NCBI GenBank assembly: GCA_023249815.1 | Contig: JAHFBX010000027.1 | Coordinates: 1 to 15,707, forward strand | Source of the DNA: Candidatus Eiseniibacteriota bacterium | GTDB lineage: Bacteria > Eisenbacteria > RBG-16-71-46 | Length of the DNA stretch: 15,707 nt | Direction of reading: 5' to 3' | Shown: positions 7,076 through 15,600 of the stretch, one piece after another | How the letters are laid out: every line of letters begins with the position of its first letter | Position numbering within the stretch: the stretch's first letter is position 1 | Notes under the pieces: model-generated | Database searches by the model: none | What the model saw: the letters and a program-made list of their open reading frames with translations, nothing else | Told to the model about the DNA's origin: nothing | Program-made: the position numbers and the translations under genes

Positions 7076-8179
7076 ATGGCCACGATCAAAGACGTCGCGC
7101 GCGAGGCCGGGGTCTCCGTCGCCACCGTGTCACGCGTGTTCAACGACAGCGGCCGCGTGAACGACGAGACGCGGCATCGCGTGCGCGTCGTGGCCGAGCG
7201 GCTGCGCTTCTGGCCGAACGGCGTCGCACGGAGCTTGATCACGAATCGCACGCACGCCATCGGCGTGCTGTTGCCCGACCTCCACGGCGAATTCTTCTCG
7301 GAGGTCATCCGCGGCATCGACCTGGCCGCGCGGCGGGAGGGGCTTCACGTCCTCGTCAGCAGCTCGCACAGTGACACGCACGAGCTCGTGAGCGCGCTGC
7401 GCTCGATGCGCGGTCGCATCGACGGCCTGTTGATCCTCACGCCCGAGCCCGAGTCGATCCCTGCGATCCGTGCCAGCGGCTGGGGCTGCCCTGTGGTGCT
7501 GCTCGGGCCCGGTGGCGAAACGCCGGATTTCGACACGGTGGCGCTCGCGAACTTCGATGGTGCCTACGCCGTGGTGCGGCACCTGCAGCGGCTCGGCCAC
7601 CGCCGCATCGCGACGATCACCGGGCCCTCGAACAATCGCGACGCGCAGCAACGGCTCGAGGGCTATCGCACCGCGCTGCGCGAGGCCGGCGTGCCGCAGC
7701 CACGCTCGCTCGAGATCCGCGGCGACTTCACCGAGCCGTCCGGCTACCAGGGCGCGGGGGCCGTACTCCGGCTGTCGCCTCGTCCGACCGCACTGTTCGT
7801 GGCGAACGACGTCATGGCCGTGGGCGCGCTCGGCGCGCTGCGCGAGGCGGGCGTGCGCGTGCCGCGCGACATGGCGGTGGCCGGATTCGACGACATCGCG
7901 CTGGCGAGGCACCTGACACCGCCGCTCACCACCGTGCACGTGGACGCCTACCAGCTCGGCGAGCGCGCGCTCCAGCGCCTGCTGCGCCACGACCGTGGCG
8001 AACCCGCGCCGAGCCACTCCCACGAGGTGCTGCCGACGTGGCTGGTGGTGCGCGCGTCGTGCGGGGCCACTCCTCAAGAACGGCGCCGCGCCACCGATTC
8101 GCCGGAGCCGGGCGCGCGCGCGCGCCGAGCCGCCAGCGGTCCGCGAGCGCGGGCGAAGCGCCGGAAGAGCGCGACGTGA
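7076..8179 (+). CDS. LacI-family transcriptional regulator
   Basis: A 367-residue protein. Residues 3-22 are a canonical LacI helix-turn-helix (IKDVAREAGVSVATVSRVFN), followed by the third helix and the hinge segment (PNGVARSL, ~45-55). IGVLLPD then opens a periplasmic-binding-protein-like sugar domain with RIDGLLILTP, LGHRRIATITG, PTALFVANDVMAVGAL, VAGFDDIALARHLTPPLTTV and a terminal LVVRAS. It most likely represses the operon and is released by an imported oligosaccharide or its product. The gene sits between two catabolic genes, so autoregulation is plausible. After the usual family end (~residue 330) there is a ~37-residue tail rich in Arg, Ala and Lys that is not part of the fold. No clear operator was found in the window. 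No strong ribosome binding site is visible, but the ATG is fixed by the helix-turn-helix. Confidence 0.93.
   Translation: MATIKDVAREAGVSVATVSRVFNDSGRVNDETRHRVRVVAERLRFWPNGVARSLITNRTHAIGVLLPDLHGEFFSEVIRGIDLAARREGLHVLVSSSHSDTHELVSALRSMRGRIDGLLILTPEPESIPAIRASGWGCPVVLLGPGGETPDFDTVALANFDGAYAVVRHLQRLGHRRIATITGPSNNRDAQQRLEGYRTALREAGVPQPRSLEIRGDFTEPSGYQGAGAVLRLSPRPTALFVANDVMAVGALGALREAGVRVPRDMAVAGFDDIALARHLTPPLTTVHVDAYQLGERALQRLLRHDRGEPAPSHSHEVLPTWLVVRASCGATPQERRRATDSPEPGARARRAASGPRARAKRRKSAT
8163..8169 (+). promoter_or_regulatory. Ribosome binding site (GGAAGAG) deciding the GTG start at 8176
   Basis: GGAAGAG lies 6 bases before GTG 8176, which overlaps the LacI stop as GTGA. Together with the signal peptide that begins there, it rejects the in-frame upstream start at 8038. 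Confidence 0.65.
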
Positions 8180-9630
8180 ACCGTGCGCGCAAGTGGCTCA
8201 CGCCGCTGGCCGCGATCGTCACGCTCGCGACGCTGGCGTGCTCGGCCTCGGCGCCGGCCGCCTCGGGCGCCTATCTCAAAGTCGAGAAGCTCTCGCCGGC
8301 CGAGCGCGCATTCGTGGACACGCTCGAACGCCGCACGTTCCACTTCTTCTGGGACCTCGCCGACCCCGTCACCGGCCTCATGCCCGATCGCTGGCCGGCA
8401 CGGTCCTTCATCAGCGTGGGCGCGATGGGCTTCGCGCTCACCGCGTACCCGATCGGGGCCGAGCGCCATTGGATAACTCGCGAGCAGGCCGCCGAGCGCA
8501 CGCTCCGAACACTGGCGTTCATGTGGGGTTCACGGCAGGACACAACACAAATGGGTTCAACGGGTTACAATGGTTTCTTCTACCATTTCCTTCACCCCGG
8601 CTCGGGTACGCGGTTCCAGGACGTCGAGCTCTCTGACGTGGACACGGGCCTGCTGTTCATGGGCGCTCTGTTCTGCCAGTCGTATTTCGACCGCGCCACC
8701 GAACCTGAGCCCCGGATCCGCGCGCTGACGGATTCGCTGGTGGCGCGCGCGGACTGGCAGTGGATGCGCGTGCGCCCGCCGCTCATCTCGCTCGGTTGGA
8801 CGCCGCGCGAGGGGCACCTGCCGTACGACTGGCGCGGGTACAACGAGGCGATGTTCATGCACCTGCTGGCGCTCGGTTCGCCGACGCACGCGGTGGGCCG
8901 CGAGACCTGGCGCGCGTGGACGGACGGCTACCGCTGGGGAACGTTCCACGGCCAGGATTACCTTGGGTTCCCACCGCTGTTCGGCCACCAGTACTCGCAC
9001 GTGTGGGTGGACTTCCGCGGCATCCAGGACGAGTACATGCGCGAGAAGGGCATCGACTACTTCGAGAACTCGCGCCGCGCCACGTACGCGCAGCGCGCCT
9101 ACGCCATCGCGAATCCCTCGGGCTTCCGCGGCTACGACGCGCAGGTCTGGGGCCTCACCGCGTGCGACGGACCGATCGACGCCAAACTCATGCTCGATGG
9201 CCGCGAGCGCGAGTTCCACACCTACGAGGCGCGTGGCGCCTGCCACACGCGCGTGAACGACGACGGGACGCTGTCGCCGTCGGCCGCCGGCGGCTCCATC
9301 GCGTTCGCGCCCGAGATCTCCCTACCGGCGCTCATGGCCATGCGCGAGCGCTATGGCGAGCATGTCTACCGGCGCTACGGTTTCGTGGACGCGTTCAATC
9401 CCACGCTCAACGACTCCACCCGCACGCAAGCCGGCGCGATCGTGCCCGGCGTGGGCTGGTTCGACAACGACTATCTGGGCATCGACCAGGGCCCCATCCT
9501 CGCCATGATCGAGAACTGGCGGAGCGGTCTGGTGTGGCGCGTCATGCGCAAGAACGCGCACTTGCGACGCGGGCTCGTTGCGGCCGGCTTCCGCGGCGGC
9601 TGGCTCGGCGGGGGAGCGCCGCCCCGGTGA
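8176..9630 (+). CDS. Second GH144-like (glucoamylase-domain) enzyme, probable lipoprotein
   Basis: A 484-residue protein starting at GTG 8176. The N-terminus (NRARKW, hydrophobic stretch, Cys22 after TLA) looks like a lipoprotein signal, though Thr at -3 is not the usual Leu, so ordinary Sec cleavage is possible. The rest parallels the protein at 1618-3198: FHFFWD, GFFYHFL (133-139), GYNEAM with Glu224, HQYSHVWVDFR (271-281), YFENSRR with Glu297, WGLTACDGP with Asp331, GIDQGPILAMIEN with Asp437 and Glu446. It lacks the C-terminal sorting-like domain and has two insertions of about 14 residues, between DGP and YEARGA (334-349) and between FN and GIDQG (409-434). A periplasmic or surface-anchored enzyme trimming beta-1,2-glucan to oligosaccharides for the following ABC importer is the likely role. 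Endo versus exo action is unknown. Confidence 0.85.
   Translation: MNRARKWLTPLAAIVTLATLACSASAPAASGAYLKVEKLSPAERAFVDTLERRTFHFFWDLADPVTGLMPDRWPARSFISVGAMGFALTAYPIGAERHWITREQAAERTLRTLAFMWGSRQDTTQMGSTGYNGFFYHFLHPGSGTRFQDVELSDVDTGLLFMGALFCQSYFDRATEPEPRIRALTDSLVARADWQWMRVRPPLISLGWTPREGHLPYDWRGYNEAMFMHLLALGSPTHAVGRETWRAWTDGYRWGTFHGQDYLGFPPLFGHQYSHVWVDFRGIQDEYMREKGIDYFENSRRATYAQRAYAIANPSGFRGYDAQVWGLTACDGPIDAKLMLDGREREFHTYEARGACHTRVNDDGTLSPSAAGGSIAFAPEISLPALMAMRERYGEHVYRRYGFVDAFNPTLNDSTRTQAGAIVPGVGWFDNDYLGIDQGPILAMIENWRSGLVWRVMRKNAHLRRGLVAAGFRGGWLGGGAPPR
9612..9618 (+). promoter_or_regulatory. Ribosome binding site GGGAGCG before the binding-protein gene
   Basis: GGGAGCG lies 8 bases before GTG 9627. 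The same heptamer precedes the next three starts at similar distance, supporting these start choices. Confidence 0.5.
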
Positions 9631-10910
9631 AGCGCGTGTGGTGGCTGCTGCTCGCGCTCGGCGTCCCGCTCGCACTATCCGATTGCGCCCGTCGCGCGGG
9701 CAGTCCGGTCACGCTGCGCATGTGGGCGATGGGCCGCGAAGGCGAGGTCGTGGGCGAGCTGGTCCGCGAGTTCGAGCGCGAGCACCCCGACATCCGCGTG
9801 CACGTGCAGCAGATTCCGTGGTCGGCGGCGCACGAGAAACTGCTCACCGCGCACGTCGGTGGCTCACTGCCCGACCTCGGCCAGCTCGGGAACAGCTGGA
9901 TCTCTGAATTCGGCACGCTGCGCGCATTGAAGCCGCTCGATCCGTGGCTCGCGAACGCGGAACTTTCGCGCGCCGACTATTTCGGTGGCATCTGGGACAC
10001 AAATGTCCTGGACGGCGTCACGTACGGACTGCCGTGGTACGTGGACACGCGGCTCCTGTTCTATCGCAAGGACCTGCTCGCCCGCGCGGGCTACGACGCG
10101 ATGCCGACGGACTGGGAGAGCTGGCGGCGCTGCCTGCGTGCGATCAAGGCGCGCGGCGGTGCGAAGCGCTACGCCATCTTCCTGCCCACGAACGAGTGGA
10201 CGGCGCCGGTCGTGCTGGGCCTCCAGGCCGGCTCGCCGCTCCTCGCTGACGGCGGCACGCGTGGCGCGTTTCGCGAGCCCGAGTTCAGGCGCGCGTTCGA
10301 CTTCTACGTCGATCTCTTCCGCGAGGGCCTGGCCCCCGCGATCGGCTTCAACGAGATCGCGAACAAGTACCAGGAACTGGAGCGCGGCACGTTCGCGATG
10401 ATGATCACCGGGCCATGGGAACTGGGTGAGTTCGCGCGCCGGCTGCCGGATTCGCTCCAGTCGCAGTGGGCGACCGCGGTGATGCCCGGCCCGACCGGGC
10501 CCGGCGTATCCGCCGCGGGCGGCTCGTCGCTCGTCATGTTCCACGGCACGAAGCACCCGGAGGCGTGCTGGGAGCTGATGCGTTTCCTGTCGCGCCCCGA
10601 ACAACAGGTGCGCTTCTGGCGGCTGACCGGCGACCTGCCGGCGCGGACGGCGTCGTGGGCGGACAGCGGACTCGCCTCCGATCCGCGCACGCGCGCGTTC
10701 GGTGACCAGCTGCTGCGCACGGCGCCGAGCCCGATGGTACCGGAGTGGGAGGAGATCGCGACCCGGGTCTGGGAGCAGGCCGACCGCGCCATCCGGGGTG
10801 CGGCGTCACCCGATTCCGCGCTCGCCACGCTCGACCGGCTCGTGGACCGCATGCTCGAGAAGCGCCGCTGGCTCGCGACGCGCCGGGCCTCGGGAGCGCG
10901 GGGCACATGA
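9627..10910 (+). CDS. ABC sugar importer, solute-binding lipoprotein (family 1)
   Basis: A 427-residue protein that starts at a GTG overlapping the previous stop. It has a signal peptide (KRVWW, Leu/Ala core) leading to Cys20. The box reads LSDC, with Asp at -1 being unusual, so lipid attachment is probable but not certain. The mature part is a typical CUT1 binding protein: VTLRMWAMGREGEVVGELVREF near residues 31-52, LPDLGQLGNSW, YGLPWYVDTRLLFYRKDLL (133-151), GTFAMMITGPWE, then a C-terminal FLSRPEQQVRFW and PEWEEI. Two permease genes follow directly, so it delivers sugar to them. By context the ligand is probably sophoro-oligosaccharides from the GH144-type enzymes, as shown for the Listeria innocua binding protein next to a GH94 phosphorylase. 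The ligand cannot be read from sequence. Confidence 0.9.
   Translation: MKRVWWLLLALGVPLALSDCARRAGSPVTLRMWAMGREGEVVGELVREFEREHPDIRVHVQQIPWSAAHEKLLTAHVGGSLPDLGQLGNSWISEFGTLRALKPLDPWLANAELSRADYFGGIWDTNVLDGVTYGLPWYVDTRLLFYRKDLLARAGYDAMPTDWESWRRCLRAIKARGGAKRYAIFLPTNEWTAPVVLGLQAGSPLLADGGTRGAFREPEFRRAFDFYVDLFREGLAPAIGFNEIANKYQELERGTFAMMITGPWELGEFARRLPDSLQSQWATAVMPGPTGPGVSAAGGSSLVMFHGTKHPEACWELMRFLSRPEQQVRFWRLTGDLPARTASWADSGLASDPRTRAFGDQLLRTAPSPMVPEWEEIATRVWEQADRAIRGAASPDSALATLDRLVDRMLEKRRWLATRRASGARGT
10892..10898 (+). promoter_or_regulatory. Ribosome binding site GGGAGCG before the first permease gene
   Basis: GGGAGCG stands 8 bases before ATG 10907, the same spacing as before the binding-protein gene. 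Confidence 0.5.
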
Positions 10911-11803
10911 ACGAGCCGCTCGCCGCACGGCAGGCCCGCGCCGGACTGCTGCTCGCGCTTCCGTCTGTCGTGCTCATCCTGGTGTTCTTTTTCGGACCGG
11001 TGCTCTACGGGCTGTGGCTCTCGCTCACCGACTTCGATCTCTACGCGATCGCCGATCCCAGCAGCGCGCGCTTCGTGGGGCTCGGGAACTACGCGCATGC
11101 GCTGAGCGACGCCGACTTCTGGAACTCGCTGCGCATCACGATCGTCTACGCGTTCGTCGGGGCGCCGCTGTCTGTGGCGGTGTCGCTCGCCGCGGCGCTG
11201 CTCGTGGACGCCAAGGCCACGCGCTGGAAGCCGCTCTTCCGCGCCGTCTACTTCGCTCCCGTGGTCACGACGCTCGTCGCCGTGGCCATCGTCTGGCGCT
11301 ATCTCTACCAACCGCAGTACGGCCTCGTGAACGCGCTGCTCGCGAAGTTCAACGTGCCGCGCGTGGACTGGCTCGGGGATCCGCACTGGGCGCTGCCCGC
11401 GATCCTCGTACTCGCGGTGTGGAAGAACTTCGGCTACAACCTGCTCATCTTCGTGGCGGGGCTCCAGAACGTGCCGCGCGAACTCCACGAGGCGGCGGAG
11501 CTGGACGGCGCCAGCGGCTGGCAGCGCCTGTGGAACGTCACGCTCCCGCAGTTGGCACCTGTGTTCCTGTTCGTGAGCGTCACCACCGTCATCAACTACT
11601 TCCAGCTCTTCGCCGAGCCCTACGTGATGACGCAGGGCGGGCCGCTCAAGAGCACGAACAGCCTCGTGCTGCTCATGTACGAGCAGGGCTTCCGCTGGTG
11701 GCGGATGGGCTACGCGGCGGCGCTCGCGTTCCTGCTGTTCGCGGTCATCCTGGTGGCGACCGTCGTCCAGATGCGCATGCAGCCACGGGAGCGTCGGACA
11801 TGA
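10907..11803 (+). CDS. ABC sugar importer permease, MalF/UgpA type
   Basis: A 298-residue inner-membrane protein starting at an ATGA overlap. Six hydrophobic segments are visible: near residues 12-35 (LLLALPSVVLILVFFFGPVL), 78-102, 110-132, 160-183, 217-236 and 264-286. The EAA loop that contacts the ATPase lies between the fourth and fifth segments: EAAELDGASGWQRLWNVTLP from about residue 198. This is the standard MalF/UgpA partner in CUT1 importers, forming a heterodimer with the next gene product. No ATPase gene is in the window. Such systems often use a shared MsmX/MalK-type ATPase encoded elsewhere. Confidence 0.93.
   Translation: MNEPLAARQARAGLLLALPSVVLILVFFFGPVLYGLWLSLTDFDLYAIADPSSARFVGLGNYAHALSDADFWNSLRITIVYAFVGAPLSVAVSLAAALLVDAKATRWKPLFRAVYFAPVVTTLVAVAIVWRYLYQPQYGLVNALLAKFNVPRVDWLGDPHWALPAILVLAVWKNFGYNLLIFVAGLQNVPRELHEAAELDGASGWQRLWNVTLPQLAPVFLFVSVTTVINYFQLFAEPYVMTQGGPLKSTNSLVLLMYEQGFRWWRMGYAAALAFLLFAVILVATVVQMRMQPRERRT
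11787..11793 (+). promoter_or_regulatory. Ribosome binding site GGGAGCG before the second permease gene
   Basis: GGGAGCG stands 6 bases before ATG 11800. Confidence 0.5.
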
Positions 11804-12621
11804 GACAGCGGCTCACGGGCCTGCTCCCGACCGCGCTATTGATCGCCGGCGCGGCGCTCACCGTGGCGCCGCTGCTGTGGATGCTGTCCGCGTCGCTGAT
11901 GCCGTCGGGCGAAGCGAACACGTCGCCGCCTCCGCTGCTGCCGAGCCGGATCACGTTCGAGCACTATGTCGAACTGTTCTCGCACCTGAACCTGGCGCGC
12001 GCGTTCGCGAACAGCCTGCTCGTCTCGGTACTCGGAACGCTGTGCGTCCTGACCACGAGCAGCATGGCCGGGTACGCGTTTGCGAAGCTCCGATTCCCCG
12101 GCCGCGAGGGACTGTTCCGGCTGCTCTTGACCGCGATGCTCGTCCCGGCACAGGTGGGAATGCTGCCGCTGTTCCTGATGCTCAAGGCGATGGGGCTCGT
12201 GAACTCCTACGCCGGCGTGCTGGTGCCGTGGCTGGCGAGCGTGTTCGGCATCTTCCTGGTCCGCCAGTACGCGCAGGCTATTCCGGACGACCTCCTGAAC
12301 TCGGCGCGGCTCGAGGGGGCCGGGGAGGGCCGCATCTATCGCTCCATCGTGCTGCCGAACCTGGCGCCAGTGCTCGCGACGCTCGCGGTGTTCGTGTTCA
12401 TGTCGTCCTGGAACGACTTCCTGTGGCCGCTCGTCGTGCTCTCGGACGAGCGTCACCACACGCTGCCGGTGGCGCTCGCGAGCCTGGTGGGTGAGCACGT
12501 GCAGGACACGGAACTCATGATGGCCGGCGCGGTCGTCACCGTGCTGCCCGTGCTGCTCGTGTTCATCGTGCTCCAGCGCTGGTACATCCGCGGCGTCATG
12601 GCCGGGAGCGTGAAGGGGTGA
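11800..12621 (+). CDS. ABC sugar importer permease, MalG/UgpE type
   Basis: A 273-residue inner-membrane protein starting at an ATGA overlap with the first permease. It shows the MalG pattern: first membrane segment (LLIAGAALTVAPLLWMLSAS), the short periplasmic loop ending in FEHYVELF, FANSLLVSVLGTL, SSMAGYAFAKLRFPGR, a fourth segment around MLVPAQVGMLPLFLML, and FLVRQYAQAIPDDLLNSARL leading into the EAA-loop equivalent (SARLEGAGEGRIYRSIVLPN from residue 168). It ends with WNDFLWPLVVL, a last helix, and the typical short tail GVMAGSVKG. The EAA loop has Asn-Ser in place of the usual Glu-Ala. It pairs with the upstream MalF-type permease and the binding protein. The substrate is inferred from the operon only. 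Confidence 0.93.
   Translation: MRQRLTGLLPTALLIAGAALTVAPLLWMLSASLMPSGEANTSPPPLLPSRITFEHYVELFSHLNLARAFANSLLVSVLGTLCVLTTSSMAGYAFAKLRFPGREGLFRLLLTAMLVPAQVGMLPLFLMLKAMGLVNSYAGVLVPWLASVFGIFLVRQYAQAIPDDLLNSARLEGAGEGRIYRSIVLPNLAPVLATLAVFVFMSSWNDFLWPLVVLSDERHHTLPVALASLVGEHVQDTELMMAGAVVTVLPVLLVFIVLQRWYIRGVMAGSVKG
12604..12610 (+). promoter_or_regulatory. Ribosome binding site GGGAGCG before the final large gene
   Basis: GGGAGCG stands 7 bases before GTG 12618. A closer AAGGGG (12613-12618) runs into the start codon and is too near to serve as the main site. Confidence 0.45.
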
Positions 12622-15600
12622 TCGCGCCGCGGCCCCGCCGCTCGCGCGAGCGGCGCTGGACGGAGTTTGCCGCGGTCGTCATCGCAGCGATGGCGCTCGC
12701 GACCAGCGCGTGCGGCGTGCACGCCGAGACACTCCCGCCGCCGCGCGTGTTGGACGACTTCGAGTCGTCCGCCGCGTGGACCGCGTTGCCTGCGAGCGGT
12801 GTGGAGATGAAGCTCACCGCCGAGCCGGGGCCGCACGGGAATGCGCTGCGCGTGGACTTCCAGTTCACGAAGGGCGGCGGCTACGCCGTGCTGCACCGCA
12901 ATCTCGCGCTCGACCTGCCAGTGAACTACCGGTTCGAGTTCCGTCTCCGCGGCGCGACGGCGCCCCAGAACCTCGAGTTCAAGCTATTGGACGAGAGCGG
13001 CGAGAACGTGTGGTGGTGCAATCAGGTGAACCACGAATACCCACGCGAATGGACCACCGAGCGCATCCGCAAGCGCCAGATCTCGTACGCATGGGGTCCG
13101 CTCGGGGGCGGGGAGTTGCGCCATGCCGCCGCGATCGAGTTCGCGATCACGGCGGGATCGGGCGGCCGTGGCACGGTCTGGTTCGACGAGCTGACGCTGG
13201 TGACGCTGCCCGTTCCTGGAACGCCGCCCGCGGTCACGGCGAGCGCCTCCTCGCAAGCGCGCGGACACGACGCCGCGCTCGCCGTGGACACGAGCGCGAC
13301 GACCGACTGGGAGAGCGCCCCCGGAGACACAGAGCCCGCGCTCACACTGGAGCTCGGGACGTTGAGGGAGTTCGGCGGCGTCGTGCTCGACTGGGTGGTG
13401 GGGCGTCACCCCCGCGACTATGTGCTCGAAGCGGACGAAGGCATGGGCACGTGGCGTGAACTCCGGCGTGTGCGTTCGAGCGATGGCGGTCGCGACTGGT
13501 TGGAACTCCCGGAGAGCGAGGCGCGGAGGCTCCGCGTGCGGCCGCTGCAGCGCTTGGCGCGCACGATCGCGCTCGCGAACGTCGAGATCGAGCCCCTCGA
13601 GTGGGGCGCCACGGCGGAGCACTTCCTCTCGGCGGTGGCAAGGAACTGTCCGCGCGGCCACTACCCGCGCGGGTTCCTCGGCGAGCAGAGCTACTGGACC
13701 GTGATCGGCGTGGATGGCGCCGACGAGGAAGGGCTCCTGGACGAGGACGCGCGACTGGAGACGGGACGTGCGCAGTTCTCGCTCGAACCTTTCGTCGTCA
13801 CCGAGCAGGGCGTGAGGAACTGGTCGCACGGGAACGCCGTCGCGTTGCCAGAGCCGCAAGCCCTCCCGATCCCGTCGGTCAAGCGAACGTTCGAGTATGT
13901 CGAGCTTCGAGTCACGGCATTTGCGCGGGGGCCGCGTGAGTCCTCGGAACTCGTGGCCCGTTACCGCGTGCGCAATCTCGCGCCCGAGTCCCGCCGCATC
14001 ACACTCGCGGTGGCGATCCGGCCATTCCAGGTGAATCCCCCGAGCCAGTTCCTGAACGTGGCCGGCGGACCGGCACGCGTCTCGTCCCTCGCGCGGAGCG
14101 GCGCCCGGGTGCGCGTGAACGACGGCCGGGAGCTCGTGTTCGCTCCGCCGCCTGACCGCTTCGGCGCGATGACCTTCGACGAGGGAGACTTCGTGGCGCA
14201 CCTCGAGGCCGGGACCGTGCCGCGACGGGATTCCCTGCGTGACCCGGTGGCAAGGGCATCCGGCGTGCTGTGGTGGGTGATGGACCTGGGACCCGGCGAG
14301 GTGAACGAAGTGGTGGCGGTCGTGCCGCTGCGCGCGGGAGGCGCGTCGCGTCACGCGTTCCTGTCCGCGGACGCGGCGGGCTGGCAGTCCGCCGCGGAGC
14401 GCGACTGGAACTCGCGGCTCGGGACGTTCGGGCTGAAGGCGGGCGGGAGCGGAGGGGAAATCGCCGCCACACTGCGCGCCCAGCTGGGCTACGTGCTCGT
14501 CAACCGGGATGGCGCAGGCATCCAGCCGGGATCGCGTTCGTACGAGCGATCGTGGATCCGTGATGGCTCGCTCACCTCCTCGGCCCTGCTCCGCTCCGGT
14601 ATGCGCGAGCCTGTGCGCAACTACCTCGAGTGGTACGCGAAGTTCCAGTACGCCGACGGCAAGGTACCGTGCTGCGTGGACCGGCGCGGCTCGGACCCCG
14701 TGCCGGAGCACGACAGCCACGGCGAGTTCATCTTCCTCGCCGCGGAATACCTCCGGCTGACCGGCGACACCGCCACCGTGCGGCCGCTGTGGCCCCACGT
14801 GCGCGCCGCGACGGCGTACCTGGACACGCTGCGCGCGCAGCGCCGCACGGCCGAGTGGCGGACGCGCGCGAACGCGCCCTACTTCGGCCTGCTGCCGCCG
14901 TCCATCAGTCACGAAGGCTACTCCGCCAAGCCGATGCACTCCTATTGGGACGACCTGTTCGCGCTCCGCGGCTACAAGGATGCCGCGTGGCTGGCCGGGA
15001 CGCTCGGCGAGCGGGCGGACGCGAGCTGGATCCGCGCGAGCCGCGACCAGTTCGCGCGTGATTTCGCGGCCGCGGCCCGCGCCGCGATGCTCAGCCACCG
15101 CATCGACTACGTCCCCGGCTGCTCCGACCTCGGCGACTTCGACGCCACGAGCACGACCATCGCGCTCTCGCCCGTGCAGGTGGGCCCGGTGCTTCCAGCG
15201 GCGGCGCTCGAGCGCACGTTCGAACGCTACTGGGAGTTCTTCAAGCGCCGGCGCGACGGGCTCGAGAACTGGGACGCCTACACGCCCTACGAGCTGCGGA
15301 ACGTGGGCGCGTTCGTACGGCTCGGCTGGCGCGAGCGTGCGAACGAGCTCTTGGACTGGTTCATGCAGGACCGGCGGCCCGCCGGCTGGCGACAGTGGGC
15401 AGAAGTGGTGGACCACGAGCCCCGTCACGCGCGATTCCTCGGTGACATGCCGCACACCTGGGTGGGCACCGATTTCGTGCGCTCGGTCCAGGAGATGCTC
15501 GCGTACGAGCGAGAGCGCGATAGCTCGCTCGTGATCGGCGCCGGCATCCCCGAGGACTGGCTCGAAGAGGGAGGCGTCCGGTTGGATAGTCTCCAGACAC

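Noticed and set aside
7061..7085. Promoter or terminator between the GH94 and lacI-type genes
   Set aside because: The gap is only 6 bases and has no T tract, stem or recognisable -10/-35 elements.
12984..15455. Long open frame of 823 codons on the - strand
   Set aside because: It is antisense to the final large gene, has an Arg/His/Ala/Pro-rich composition with no recognisable domain, and follows the pattern of GC-rich shadows of a real gene.
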